DNA of 64,000 nucleotides from Azadirachta indica. Taxonomy: Eukaryota > Streptophyta > Magnoliopsida > Sapindales > Meliaceae. Positions 46,349-57,927 of the stretch are shown here, in pieces; position 1 is the first letter of the stretch; each line of letters begins with the position of its first letter. A program made the position numbers and the translations under genes. The stretch spans positions 16,430,080-16,494,079 of the forward strand of contig CM040446.1 in NCBI GenBank assembly GCA_022749755.1, written 5' to 3'. The notes under the pieces are model-generated. The model was not told the origin of the DNA, did not search any database, and saw only the letters and a list, made by a program, of their open reading frames with translations.

Positions 46349-47477
46349 GAGGTTTTAACACATAACTTTCCTGAGGTTTTAGATTTTAATACTTAAATAA
46401 AAAGTTTAAGAAAAGATACACTTACCTCCCCTGAACTATTAGTTGATCATTCAATTTTATTTTTATAATTATAATACTCTTAATTGCTTCAAAGTAAAGT
46501 ATAAAAAATTTAATTTGTATATAATCAAAAATAATTTTAATTTATTTTTATTTAAAAATTAGAAATTTAATTAATGACAATTTAATTTAACAAATTTAGT
46601 TTATTTGTATTTAATATTTATTGAAATTAAAAATTTAATTAATGATAATTTAACTTGATAATTTTAATTTATATTTATTTAATATTTACTCAAAATAAAA
46701 ATTTAATTTTTATTCATATATCATATTTATTCAAATTTCAAATCTTAATACACAAAACCGCCGCCTTTTTTACTCCTCTTTTTTACAAATTTACCAGTAA
46801 TAAATTATTTTTTTTATTTCACTAAACAATTTTATAACCTTATCAATTTTACTCTTTTTATAAAAATATTTTAATATAAGATTTATGTCATACACATTTA
46901 TATTAAATCCACACTTCAATATCAATTTTATAATTTGTAAAGCAAATGTAAACTTTTGAGTTTACACAAAAAATTTGATGGAACTACACAATGACGGAAA
47001 ATTAAAAAAAATATCAACATGATTAAATTACTAATTATAAATTATAATTGTCATTAATCAAAATTTTAATTATTTTAATTTTTTGAGCATCAAATAAATT
47101 TAAATTGAGTTTCTAAAACTTTATTTTAAAGCAATTAAAGATATTATAGTCATTTTAAGTGAAAATATATGATCAACTGATGGTTCAAGAGAGGTAAATA
47201 TGTCTTTTATTAAAATTTCTATCTAAGTGTTAAAATATCAAATTAAATTATTATTAATTAAATTTCTAATTTTTAAATAAATATTAATTAAAATTATTTT
47301 TGATTATATACAAATTGAATTTTTTATACTTTACTTTGAAGTAATTAAGGGTATTATAATTTATAAATAAAATTAGATGGTCAACTAATAATTTAGGGGA
47401 GGTAAATATAATTTTTTTTAAAATTTTATTTAAGTATTAAAATCTCAGACTTTAGAAAAGTTGTGTGTTAAAACCCT
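46349..47477. mobile_element. 1.13-kb MULE-type foldback MITE with perfect 9-bp TSD
   Basis: The left end GAGGTTTTAACACATAACTTTCC is mirrored by the right end, whose reverse complement is AGGGTTTTAACACACAACTTTTC. Inverted similarity continues for about 300 bp and includes the CTTACCTCCCCTGAACTATTAGTTGATCA region. The direct repeat AATAATTAT flanks it at 46340-46348 and 47478-47486. The right half holds two direct copies of a subunit (about 47130-47250 and 47345-47450), so the arm motif is present three times. No transposase frame. It lies between FBT copy 2 and the next element. Confidence 0.78.
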
Positions 47478-47486
47478 AATAATTAT

Positions 47487-47815
47487 TCGACAATTCTTCG
47501 GGTAGCTGAGCTCGTCAACTCCGTTAACATATAACCAGTCAGAGAGTTAAAAAGGAAATAAGTAGGACCCAGCAGAGATTAAAAATAATACTTGTATATA
47601 AAGGTTACGGATGACACGTGGCCAAAGTTGACTGGGTTTCCCATGCCGTAGGGACACGTTCTCCTGGATCTTGTTGCCACTTCCTGTGAGATGATGTGGG
47701 CGAAGTGAATGATTTTGTCTGAAAATTGTGCCCGAGTCCAGCGTTCATGGATGTCCTTAGAGCGAATGCTAAGCTCACGTGCTCTTGACATATAACAAAA
47801 TGAATGTATCACTTT
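47487..47815. other. Short spacer between two MULE-like elements
   Basis: A less AT-rich island with a CACGTG core (GACACGTGGCC at about 47613-47622) and a further ACGTG (about 47775). It resembles a promoter fragment, but no gene starts here. An open frame at 47579-47812 has no recognisable family. Confidence 0.35.
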
Positions 47816-50324
47816 GGGAAATTTTCATATACCTACCCTGGTTTTTGCAAAAACTGTATATAGATAAAAAGTATGACCTAATTTATACATATCTCCCCCC
47901 TCATTTAACAGAAATTCACTTTTTTATATGTTAAAAGGGTCATAAAGACAGTTTCACCTAGACATGACAACTACTGCACTGAAACTTGTCTAAACTTGAC
48001 TTTTTCCCACATTATCTCTCTCGCTAGAACAAAGAATTGAAATCTAAAACCACGATCTTTGAAACTGAAAAAGGAAAATCTCTCTAAGCATTGATCAAAT
48101 CGACTTAATCAGAGTGGTTTAGATAGTTTCAGAGGTATTTGGAGGGAGATTTTGAGCCAAAGCAGCTATTACTGAATGACAACTAATATAATGTGCACAA
48201 CTAGCTCAGAGATGGACACATATATGCAGTGAAGGATAAATTTCACGCCAAACGAAGAGTTATTAGCTGGGTTTAGCTCCAAAACACAAAACATAGACAA
48301 TAGCAAATTACTGAGGGTCTGGGTTCATCGAAAAAGGAAGCAATCTCTCATATTCAGCGGATGCGACGTAAGATTTCACTTTTTATAGGATTTACATCTT
48401 TGATTGAACTTTGTATGTTTCTAATTTAGCTTTAATTGAACAAATTTTGCATGTTCGATTGGTGTTTACAATGAACCCTAGTTTCGATTGTGTTAGGGGT
48501 TTGCTTTGCTCGTTTTACATCTTGCTATAGGTAACTTTGTGATACTAGTTTTTCATTATTGATTTAAGATTATGTGCTTCTTGGTTTTGATTTAGTGTTT
48601 ATTTAACCTTATTTGTTATGTTAAGTTTTTTGCTTCTTTAGTGTTGATTTAAAGTTTGTTATATCTCTAGATTTCAATTAACTGTCATTCTATTGTTGCA
48701 TGCTTCTTTAAGGTCAATTTGTTATGACTAGTTGTGAATTTTTCTCATTTTGATATAACTTTCATGTTGCTGCCTGGTGTTGTGTTTAAAAGCTGCTATG
48801 TGTGTGCATGATTAATGCCCATTTGTGATTTTTTTTTTTTTCTGGTTTTGCAGGTGCTTAAAGCTGCTTTCTGGTTTTGAGGTGCTTTGAAGTTATTGTG
48901 CGCGTGCATTTTTCATGCCAATTTTTGATTTTTCTTTTTTTTTGGTTTTGAGGTGTTTTGAACTGTTGTATGTGCATGTTTTATGCCATTTTTTGATTTT
49001 TTTTTTCTGGTTTTGAAGTGCTTTGAAGCTGTTGTGTGTGCATATGATTAATGCCAATTTGTAAATTTTTTTTTCTGGTTTTAAGGTGCTTTGAAGCTGC
49101 TGCGTGTGTACATGTTTCATGCCAATTTATGAATTTCTTTTTTGGGTTCTTATCTTTCTTTGAAGTTCCTGTGTGTGTACATGTTTCATGTCAATTTGTG
49201 AATTTTTTTCTAATTTTTATTTCCTTTAAAGCTGTTATGTGTGTACATGTTTTATGCCATCTTTTGATTTTTTTTTTTTTTTTTTTTTTTTGAGGTGCTT
49301 TGAAGCTGCTGTGTGTATATATGTTCCATGCCAATTTGTGAATCTTTTTTTCCAGTTTTTATCTTCCTTTGAAGTTGCTATGTATGTGCATGATTCATGC
49401 CAATTTTTTATTTTTTTCCCAGTTTTAAAAGTGCTTTGAAGCTACTGTGCATGATTCATGCCAATTTGGAACTTCTTTTTTTTTGGTTTTGAAGTGCTTT
49501 GTTACTATTTATGCATGTATAAGATACAAATGTGAATATTTTTTTTTTGGTTTTTTAGTGTGCTTTCATGCTGCTACGATTGGGTTAGTGTTTGATCTCA
49601 TTTTTTTCCCATTTTTTTTTACTGCTTTTGGTGATAAATATTTTGCTACAGTGTATAAATGTATAAGGAAGAAAAATGAATTTTTTTTTTGGTTTTGAGT
49701 GTGTTTTCATGTTGCTGCTGTTTGGTTAGTGTTTGGGCTCTTTTTTTTTTTTTTTTTTTTTATTCTATTTTTTGGCTGATTTTGATGAAGAAAATTATGT
49801 TACTGTTATGTGTGCATGTATAAGGTAAAATGTGCAATTTTTTTTCCTAGTTTTGACATTGACATTATTTTGTTTTTGCGAGATGATGAGTATGCACATA
49901 CATTGTGAAGTTCGACGTGCTAGCTGATTTTTTGTGGGGACAATTGCCAGAACTAGGATTACTGGCTGTATTTTGGAAACCAAATTGGCAGTGTTATGGG
50001 AGTTTTGAGAACAATGTTGGTTATGTAAAGAACATCATTTGCAGTGTGTGTGTAAGGTAACTTGCAAGTGTATATATAATGAAATAGGAAATATAAGTAA
50101 CTATTGCAATTGATTTAGTTTTGCTCTATTTTTCGACATTTTTATGGACTTGACAAGACATTAACAGTTGCAAGCTTTAAGTTGACTGTAATGAAAATTG
50201 GATGTTAAGAGATGAAAAAGTGGATTTTTGTTAAATGAGAGGGGAGGTTTGTGTAAATTACATCATACTTTTCCTCTCTTTGTGGTTTTGATAAACCTTA
50301 GGGGAGGTATGTGAAAATTCTCCC
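47816..50324. mobile_element. ~2.5-kb MULE-like TIR element carrying a minisatellite
   Basis: The left terminus GGGAAATTTTCATATACCTACCC (from 47816) pairs with the right terminus, whose reverse complement is GGGAGAATTTTCACATACCTCCCC (ending 50324). The inverted match extends about 110 bp to the phrase CTC(C)CCTCATTTAACA(G/A)AAAT(T/C)CAC. No clear target-site duplication was found. The interior has an exon-like stretch (about 47960-48370) with a donor-like GCGAC|GTAAGA, then a strongly T-rich intron-like stretch with tandem repeats. No transposase. It could be a Pack-MULE that captured a leader and first intron, which is inference. Confidence 0.6.
48800..49520 (+). repeat. Degenerate minisatellite, about ten units of 60-100 bp
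   Basis: The repeating unit contains GAAGCTG(C/T)TGTGTGTGCATG, then ATGCCAATTTGTGAATTTTT, a T-run, and GGTTTT(G)A(G/A)GTGCTTT. The ATGCCA-type core occurs near 48816, 48916, 48983, 49052, 49118, 49188, 49254, 49328, 49398 and 49458, mostly 65-74 apart. A pure T run of about 25 sits at 49267-49291. Open frames across it encode Phe/Cys/Val-rich repeats that follow the DNA repeat and are not credible proteins. Confidence 0.8.
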
Positions 50325-51380
50325 TTTTTTTCACAGTAATCCTACAGCCCGTCGCCTGCATAATTAAACGAAGGACGAGAAAATTCTGCAAATTCGCAGA
50401 CCCCAAGAACAGATCGAAATGCAAGAAGCAAGTCAAGTTGGCTGCTGCTGCTCTGGTTACCCTTTTGTAGTTACCGGTTAATAAAAATATTAACCAATTA
50501 ACTACTGATAATTTATTTTATTATAGTAATTATGGATTCAAGATCACACCACCAAATGAGTTTTTAGGTTAGCTTATTCTTTAATAGACAACTTGTCCAT
50601 CCGTGTCACTTGTTCCTTTAACCTTATTACGTTTTGTCGTCCTTTTTGTTTGATGTGAATGACAAGTCACCTTCTTGCTGAAAACCGCATCTTCGTCACT
50701 TCTGACATGCTTGATTACACACCAAATGGTGGTGAGGGCAACAATAATCTTCAACTGCATAACCGAAAAAAGAAAAAGAAGAAAGAATTACAGATACTCC
50801 AAGGCAATACTTCCAATAGAAATCATTAGCCTGAATGTTATTGTCTAAAAAAATGTTGTCTAAAACAATGTTGTCAACATGATTGAATACATACAATGGC
50901 CTGTTGATTCCACTTTCATATCAACAGTTTCATGCTATAAGCAGCTAGTATAATGGGTGATAAAAGCTACAACCCAATAAAAACCATCAAGATGATGGAT
51001 TTGAAATGAAAATAAGAAACTTCATTACTTCTGGTGAGCAATTTATCATGAAACTTGACGAATAAATATTAAATATGTACATGTACTGACTGCGGTTGGA
51101 GATTCCACCACCAGAAACTTGTAAAGAGCTGAGGTGCAACAATATGATGGTATAATGAAGTTCCTTTATTTTTTTTTTTCATTTGCCGGAATTGCTTGCG
51201 ACATCCCATCTCTGTTTTGAATTACAGTCTTCATCAAATATGCAATCCAGTGGTCTCATTGCTCAAAGTTGATAAATGCAGTTAATCATGTCTTCTTCAG
51301 GCCACAAGTGTAATTATAGAGCCAGTCCAGCAATTCTGCATTCAGCCAACCATGAGTCAGTGTTTGATGAAAGGACCATC
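50325..51380. other. 3' flank of UBP22 and spacer
   Basis: The right part should hold the UBP22 3' UTR. No other gene, repeat or RNA was recognised. Confidence 0.45.
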
Positions 51381-53987
51381 TTAGCAACAACCAGCTATAG
51401 GAAGAAATGGGTCTCTTAATGAGGAAACTGGCTGGCAACTCAAATCTTCATTTGCTTTGTATTGAATTGTTTTCTGTACATAAAACAACATGTAACACTG
51501 TGAAGCTCTCACTACCTCGTCATCAACTTCAGTAATCCATGCATCATCACATCTGTACCACTGATCTTTCAGATGCAGATAAGTAACATAGTGACCTGAG
51601 TCTAACATCCCAGAATGAGTAACCACAGCAAAAATCTCAAATTCTGTTGAAGTATCCAAGTCATCACCCTCAAAACCAAAAATTCTATTCCCAAATCTGT
51701 TTCTGACAACTGAGGAGGATAGGTATGCATTCATATCTAGACAGAAAGGAAATTGCAAATAACGATCTATTTTTCTTGACATTCTCCTGACTGGAAAGTG
51801 CTCAAATCGTTTAATATGTAAACACAACACCATTGGAAGTCTTCTAATAGACATTTGCTTCACTGAGTCCTGCCTTTCTTGACACTTTTCACAGAAGAAT
51901 TTTTGGTCAGACCCCAACTTCTCTGGTTTAGTAAACAAATCCAAACAACCTAAAAGAGTTGATACATTTGTATTGTCATTAGGTTTGACAGACTTGCATG
52001 CTAAATCTCTTGAACCTGTATCCAAATTCAGTGAAATGTCTATACATGGGTCATAAGTTGTGGAAGTAAATCCACATGACATACAACTGACGTCTGATCT
52101 CAAAAGTCCAGAGAATGCTCTATGAGCAATACACTGGCAATCTCCAGTATCTGCATAAAAGAAGAATTACAGCATAAGTAAAAACGGAGATTCACGTGTC
52201 AATCCACCTAGCAATATCGCAGATTATACACATCTTTTACTCAGTCTAGACCAAACATTGAGCAGTCCACTATTTATAAAAATAATACATCATTTGGCCA
52301 GATATTACAACAAATTGTGACATTTGCTACTTTTTTAAAAGCATGTAGCTAAACACTAAGTGTTCCCTCCCCTATTTAAGCTGATACAATAATTTGTAAA
52401 TATTTCCCAACTTCCTTGAGATATAATGCCCATTGATTTCCACTTTAAAGTTACTTCTGGTTAGCGAAAACAAACAATTATAGAATATCTCACTGTGTCT
52501 CTACGAATGGCGCATATAAGAGCTGGGCATCATCTTTTAACAGAAGCCATAAACCAGACACATAAATTGACTATGACAAAAATAAATACCATCTAATTAC
52601 CTTTAGTGGGACTCCTTGCCTTGACTTCTTTCTCATGGATACCATCCAACACTGAAATGAAGAACTCGTGAGCATCCTGCTGTTCATAACTAGCTAGATT
52701 TGCTGAATGCTGCCACCAACTTCAAATAAAAATAAAATTCCATTACTTAAGGAGCAAGTTTATCTATAGGACAACACTATCAAGTATCAAAACATTTTCC
52801 GGTTAAAACAAAAAGGATTTTATCATTCCTAGATGCTCCACGGATTTTCACTGAGTCACCTATACAACCCAGTCAAAAAGCCAACTACGACCACATTCAT
52901 GCAAAGATAACAGTTTGCAGCACTTGTTTACAAAAGAAGTTTAATCAAGCAGCAAACCTTTGTAAAGCAGCCAGCACTGTACATAATTTATAGGCTAAAT
53001 TTTGTATCTCTGAATAATCAAGTCACATTTTCCTCTGGTATTAACCATGCATTACAACACAGCCTACCAAAATAATTTTGAAAATGACAAAGTACAGATT
53101 CATCCCTTCAGAACTCCTAAAGCAGATTTACAAGTACTCGACATAAACCGATCATAGAAATTATCAAATCAAGAATTGATTATCATTAAGATATGCTGAA
53201 ATTAATCAATGGCAGACCTGTAAAGAAACTGAGCTGGGCTGTAAGGGGTTCGATCACCCGAAAACACAGCCGAGAAGATAACATTAATATCACAAGGCAA
53301 ACATAATCGATCTGATGATCTTTTCCTGCATACTTCATGCTTGTGCTGATCACTCAAGAAGTAATTCCTAAAAGGAGGCGCATGAAGCAAAGCTTGCAAC
53401 ACCGAATTCATGAAACAAGTACTGCCCAAATTATTCAATCCTCTCAAACCCAATGGATAACAAGATTTAGCTCTCAAATCCCTAATCGAAATAAACTGTT
53501 TTGACCTTTTCAAATCCAATTCTAGCCCTGTACAAAATCTCCTTCTCTTACTCGATCTCCTCACAACACAAACATCAATACCATTCCCTTCCCTTGGTAA
53601 ATCCATGACGTGTTTTAACATCACAATCTTATCAAAATCAGGATCATAGACCTGATCACAACACAAAACACAATAAAGCTCTGATCTTTCAACATCCACA
53701 GTTATATAATGGCCATTTTCAGATCGAGAATGCAAAAGGGTATGGCCTGAACATGATATCGCAGAGCAAATCAAACAAATATAGAGCCTTCCTTCATACC
53801 CATTACAAAAACTGCATCTAGGTATTCCTGTCTGGTGTTTGCTAACACTTGATTTTCCATATGGGGTGGTTTTGAGGTAGTTTTTAAGTAAGCTGTAGCC
53901 GTCCAAGCCGTGTCTGAGCTTGTAATCTGCCAGATGCTTGCAAGTTTTTGGATTGGTGTACAAAGAGTTTCTAGCCAACATGTCCAT
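51381..53987 (-). CDS. UBP22: Ubiquitin carboxyl-terminal hydrolase 22 (UBP22), SAGA-type H2B deubiquitinase
   Basis: Orthologue of yeast Ubp8/human USP22, which removes ubiquitin from histone H2B within the nuclear deubiquitination module. Exons: 53987-53218, 52719-52601, 52150-51381, giving 552 residues (Arabidopsis UBP22 is about 557). ZnF-UBP domain about 16-135 with CKHL, CSFCNGYEGRLYICLIC, CSGH and GHYITVD. Catalytic Cys box LNNLGSTCFMNSVLQ (Cys about 191). Zinc-ribbon pairs CMSC and CEKC. His box DSGHYVTYLH (His about 483), then YRCDDAW. A longer frame opens at 54056, but those 23 hydrophobic residues are untypical, so the MDMLARNS start is chosen. From memory its neighbour EMC4 is also adjacent in Arabidopsis (At5g10790/At5g10780). 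Confidence 0.95.
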
Positions 53988-53999
53988 GAAGAAAATTGG

Positions 54000-54360
54000 A
54001 GAGAGATTTGATTGTGACAAAAATAGAAAGATGTATAAGGAAGAACAAATTAGCAATTTATTAAATTTTTTTTAAAAAAGAGCAAACAATGGTTTTTGAA
54101 GAAAAAGAAATTCTTTCTTTAACAAAATTCAGGAAGGAGCCGGATTGAATATTTTGGGACAAAAAAGATTCGATTTTGGATTGGTTTCTGATTCTTTTAA
54201 GATGATTTGATCGGAGAAGTGTTGATAGAAGAGGCAAGGCAAGGTTCTTTGCTCTGTTTGGGAATGACTTACCCCAGAAGGTATTTTTCTTAGTCAAATT
54301 TCGACAGATGGGTTTAAGTTTATATGTATGGGGAGGAAAACATTATATTCCATGTACACC
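54000..54360 (-). promoter_or_regulatory. 5' leader/promoter region of UBP22
   Basis: Sequence upstream of the chosen start. The minus-strand open frame at 54061-54297 is not homologous to anything I recognise and is read as leader. No clear core promoter element could be fixed. Confidence 0.35.
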
Positions 54361-54605
54361 CTATATCTCAAGAGAAATCTGACCGTTCATTTTCTGATTA
54401 AGTCATCAAATCAGGGTTAGTTTAGATCGGATGGCCAGGAATGTTTGCAGAGGTAGGTGTATTTGGAGGCTTGAGTACATGTTAGATAGTGGCATCCAAG
54501 ACAAGAAGCCAGGAAGGACGTGGGGTTTGCAGTAAAATCCTCTGAAAGGTCGTTGATAGTGGGCTAGAAGGCCCATAAAAGACTCTTACAAACTCTGGAG
54601 GGTTT

Positions 54606-54641
<36 letters not shown>

Positions 54642-56300
54642 CAGAGGGTTTCAGATGTTTGATTGGTATCAATGGCTACCAGTTCGGGTGATTAACTGAC
54701 AACAAGGGAGTTTAACGGTAAAAATTAACATTCAATGGAAAATTAATTTTTACTAAATACTTCCATTATTGATCATAATTATAAAATATTCTACATATTA
54801 TAATTCAATTTAATCAATTGTTGTGAGATGACTTTTTTTCCTCTTTTTCTTTTAAAAAAAAAAATTTTAAATTCAAAGTCTAGTTCTTGGGCACTAATTT
54901 GCCATACAATCGAGGTTAGCCATAATTTCTGGAGAGCAAGTATCTGATTTCAAGTTATCGGGAATATTGGAATCAGATATCAATGCTGCAAATCAGTTCA
55001 TTCCATTTCATATCCAAATATTGGAATTCTTTATATGTAGTTAGATAAGAACAGTTTCTTTGGAAGAAGCTCTGAGGTACAAGCACTTCCACCTAGAAAA
55101 CTTGTGACAATGCAGTTTCCCATTACGAATGTTAGCTTCTGCATTTCAAAATTTTGGCAGCTTGCTTAGGTCGTCTTCTCCACGTACTGATGATTGAGCT
55201 TGATGATCAGGCAGCTCTCTCAAGTCGTATGGCTATACCCAGATCCTGCTCCTCATCCCCAGCCCCCACAATCCATGTCGCTGGTGACTCAAGCAAAAAA
55301 GATTTGAAAAAAAAAAAAGAGAGAGAGAAAGAAACTCCTACTGAGAGAATAGGAATATAGAAATGTATTGTTTCTGTATGGACACATTATGGGGCAAAAT
55401 CTCCCTCATCTCTTCTCCCTTTTCTGTTTTCCTTAACGGCAGCCTGTATTTCCATTAAAAACAGAACTCCTGTGGTTTAACATTACTCAACAAATCCTTT
55501 AAAAAATACAATCTAAGCACATTGAAAAAAAATCATTTGTTTCCTGTGTGGCGTACAAATATTTGGCTCAGTGCTCCAGAAACACCATAGGCACAACCAC
55601 ACAACCTCCCTATCTGATGTCTAAGGATGCGTGTAGTTTCAGATGTGATTTTAGATTCATCAAATTCATAATCTCAGATGATATTTCTAGATCAAAAATC
55701 CTAACAGAATATAAAATCGAGCTTTCTTCTCCAAACATGTAAACTCTCAGAGAAACTAGGAAAACAACATAATCCCTTTGATTTAAATATCTAGACACGG
55801 GAGAAAAAGCTCTGAAAATGTTTTTACTTTTCCAATCTCAATTTATTCAATAACCATTCTTTCTCTCACACTACTTACCCAAGACATACATGTTACCAAC
55901 AACAAAGACAAAACATTTCACTGAACGTGCACACAATCGATAACCAAATCTCCTCACGACAGCAGCAGAATCAAGCTAGCTACATATACATACACATAGC
56001 AATTCACACAAGAAAGAAATTGAAAGACCCAAAAAAAAATTCCAAATTAGACTAATTCAAATCTATGTTTGTTTCTCGTTCATGTACACTTTAACTCCTG
56101 ATAAGAGATAAGATTAAGACATCCAAGATCCCATATTTATTCCAAAAAAATAACACCATCCCTCAAAAAATTGTTCCCAAACTATCCTATAACACACAAA
56201 AACAAACAAGAGCTACAAATCACAATAATAAAAATAAAGAAGCCAAATTTGCACAACTCAAATCCATTTATTGAACCATTCATTCATTCAGTTGCAACTA
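54361..56300. other. Intergenic region between UBP22 and MAPR genes
   Basis: Contains a T homopolymer at 54610-54636. An open frame at 55154-55360 runs into a Lys/Glu-rich purine tract and has no recognisable domain. No gene can be supported. A small unannotated transcript cannot be excluded, because composition around 54900-55400 is less AT-rich than typical spacer here. Confidence 0.4.
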
Positions 56301-56328
56301 CTAATCATATCATACACAATCCTGCTCA

Positions 56329-56545
56329 CCCAACACCCACATAACTTCAATCACCAACAAAGTTAACATCTTTCAATACATCATAACACATAAAATCTCC
56401 AACAAACACAAATACTTAATTTAAATGCATATGGAACCCAACACCCACAAAACCTCAATCACCAACAAAGTTAACATCTTTCAATACATCATAACACATA
56501 AAATCTCCAACAAACACAAATACTTAATTTAAATGCATATGGAAC
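56329..56545 (-). repeat. Tandem duplication (108 bp, two copies) in MAPR 3' UTR
   Basis: Two nearly identical copies (56329-56436 and 56437-56545) share CAACACCCACA(T/A)AAC(T/C)TCAATCACCAAC at their start and ATTTAAATGCATATGGAAC at their end. The array ends about 30 bases below the MAPR stop codon, so at least one copy is probably transcribed in its 3' UTR. Confidence 0.93.
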
Positions 56546-56576
56546 ATAAGTGTAAGCAGTAAAAATCTAAACTTTT

Positions 56577-56879
56577 TTACGAAGTAATACGACCCACAAC
56601 AGGGTACTTAGCTTCGAACTTCTTCTCCCAATCATTAAGAACACCGATTTCTTTCTCAGACAAGCCGTCGAGAGAGGGAGAAACATCCTCCTCATTCTTG
56701 CTCATCTTAGCTAGCGCTCTGCTTGCATCTTTGCCGGCGAACATCGCGTATGCGCCACCCGGGCCGTAGAAGGAACTCCCAGTTGTGACATCGAATACGC
56801 GGCCCTTGATGGCCACATATATCGCTTTCGATGGGTCCATGCCGTTGTATTGTAGAAGCTGCTCTGGTGTGAACTCCAT
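56577..56879 (-). CDS. Membrane steroid-binding/MAPR family protein (cytochrome b5-like), small
   Basis: Single-exon 100-residue protein made almost entirely of one cytochrome-b5-like haem/steroid-binding domain of the MAPR (progesterone receptor membrane component) family. It opens MEFTPEQLLQYNGMDPSKAI, followed by YVAIKGRVFDVTTG, the family's GGAYAMFAGKDASRALA block and LNDWEKKFEAKYPVVGRI. The N-terminal membrane anchor of larger MAPR proteins is missing, as in Arabidopsis MAPR2 (At2g24940, recalled as 100 residues), so it is probably cytosolic or loosely attached. Axial haem ligation in this family uses Tyr, not paired His, consistent with the Tyr residues seen. The 3' UTR contains a 108-bp tandem duplication. 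Confidence 0.93.
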   Translation of the reverse strand: MEFTPEQLLQYNGMDPSKAIYVAIKGRVFDVTTGSSFYGPGGAYAMFAGKDASRALAKMSKNEEDVSPSLDGLSEKEIGVLNDWEKKFEAKYPVVGRITS

Positions 56880-57284
56880 CTTCGATCTGTGGTTTGGTTG
56901 GCCAGTAGTAACAGAGGTGCCAGGGCAGATGTTATTTATTTATTGCTTTATATTCATTTATCCAAAAATAAAAAATTAAAAAAAAAAAACTCTTTTATCC
57001 GAATATTTAATTTGATATCGTCACGGGAATCTAGTAAAACAAGGGGCAATAATATCTTTATTTGTTGTAAAAATTAAATAGTTTGACTTTTTGAAAAAAC
57101 AATTAATAATACTAAATAGTTTACAAAAGTTATTATTCTGCACTCATTTTTATTTAAAATGTGATGGTTAAAATTTAAAAAATTGTTTTATCCTCAAATA
57201 TTAAAGCCGGAAAACCACTCAGGCAGTGCCCAGAGCGGCTAGAAGACGCTGCCTCCTCACTGCAAAGCTACGTCTTCGAAGTCG

Positions 57285-57532
57285 GTAGAAATAATTTTTC
57301 ACCTCTCACATTACGTGGTTAGTAATTTCTCTCTTTTGCAAGGTCAGAAATCACTTAATAGGAGTATAGAGAAATTACTTAGTATGAGCGTAAAAATTCG
57401 GACAAGGTCATATTAGAATTTTATCAAGACGTTACTTAGTATAGGTATAAAAATTCAGATAATATCAAATTAAAATTTGATTAAAACTTTTTAATATATT
57501 TCTAATAGAATACTAATAGATTATATATTATA

Positions 57533-57573
<41 letters not shown>

Positions 57574-57750
57574 AGTAAAATCACGGTCCACTCAGCCAAC
57601 AGGAATAATCTTCCACCTCTCACGTTATGTGGGTGGTAATTTCTCTCTTTTGCAGGACTAGAAATTACTTAGTATGGGATTTTATCAAATTTTTTCGATA
57701 AATTTTTAATAAAATATTACTAAATTATATATTATAATATTAAAAAAAAA
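57285..57750 (+). repeat. Two direct copies of an A-tailed sequence (retroposon-like)
   Basis: Copy 1 (about 57285-57570) and copy 2 (about 57605-57748) both begin near TTCCACCTCTCAC(A/G)TTA(C/T)GTGG or the like. Both contain AATTTCTCTCTTTTGCA and end ATTATATATTATAATATTAAAAAAA. Copy 1 ends in 33 A (57538-57570). Copy 1 also has an internal duplication of ACTTAGTATGAGCGTAAAAATTC. Two A-tailed copies in direct orientation suggest a SINE/LINE-type remnant, but no RNA polymerase III box or coding frame was identified. Confidence 0.5.
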
Positions 57751-57906
57751 GTCGTAAGAATGTTGTTGATTTACAAAATGCTAATTTCGAACACTAAAAT
57801 CGGAATACAAAATTCTTATATTATTAGTTTGTTACCACAATTTCGAATAAATTTTGCGTATGTCATTATTCATTTGTTAACAACCCTTGCCTGTGTGAAC
57901 TTTTTG

Positions 57907-57927
57907 CTTTTTTTTTTTTTTTTTTTT
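57907..57927. repeat. Poly-T tract
   Basis: About 21 T in a row in the spacer between MAPR and EMC4. No associated gene. Confidence 0.9.

Noticed and set aside
48800..49520. Regular spacing reminiscent of a CRISPR array
   Set aside because: Units are degenerate throughout with no constant-repeat/variable-spacer pattern, and the genome is eukaryotic nuclear.
49051..49698. Chain of plus-strand open frames encoding Phe/Cys/Val-rich repeats
   Set aside because: They follow the T-rich minisatellite unit by unit, and no family or codon bias supports translation.
55154..55360. 68-codon plus-strand frame ending in a Lys/Glu-rich run
   Set aside because: The C-terminal part is a purine tract and nothing upstream or downstream supports a gene.
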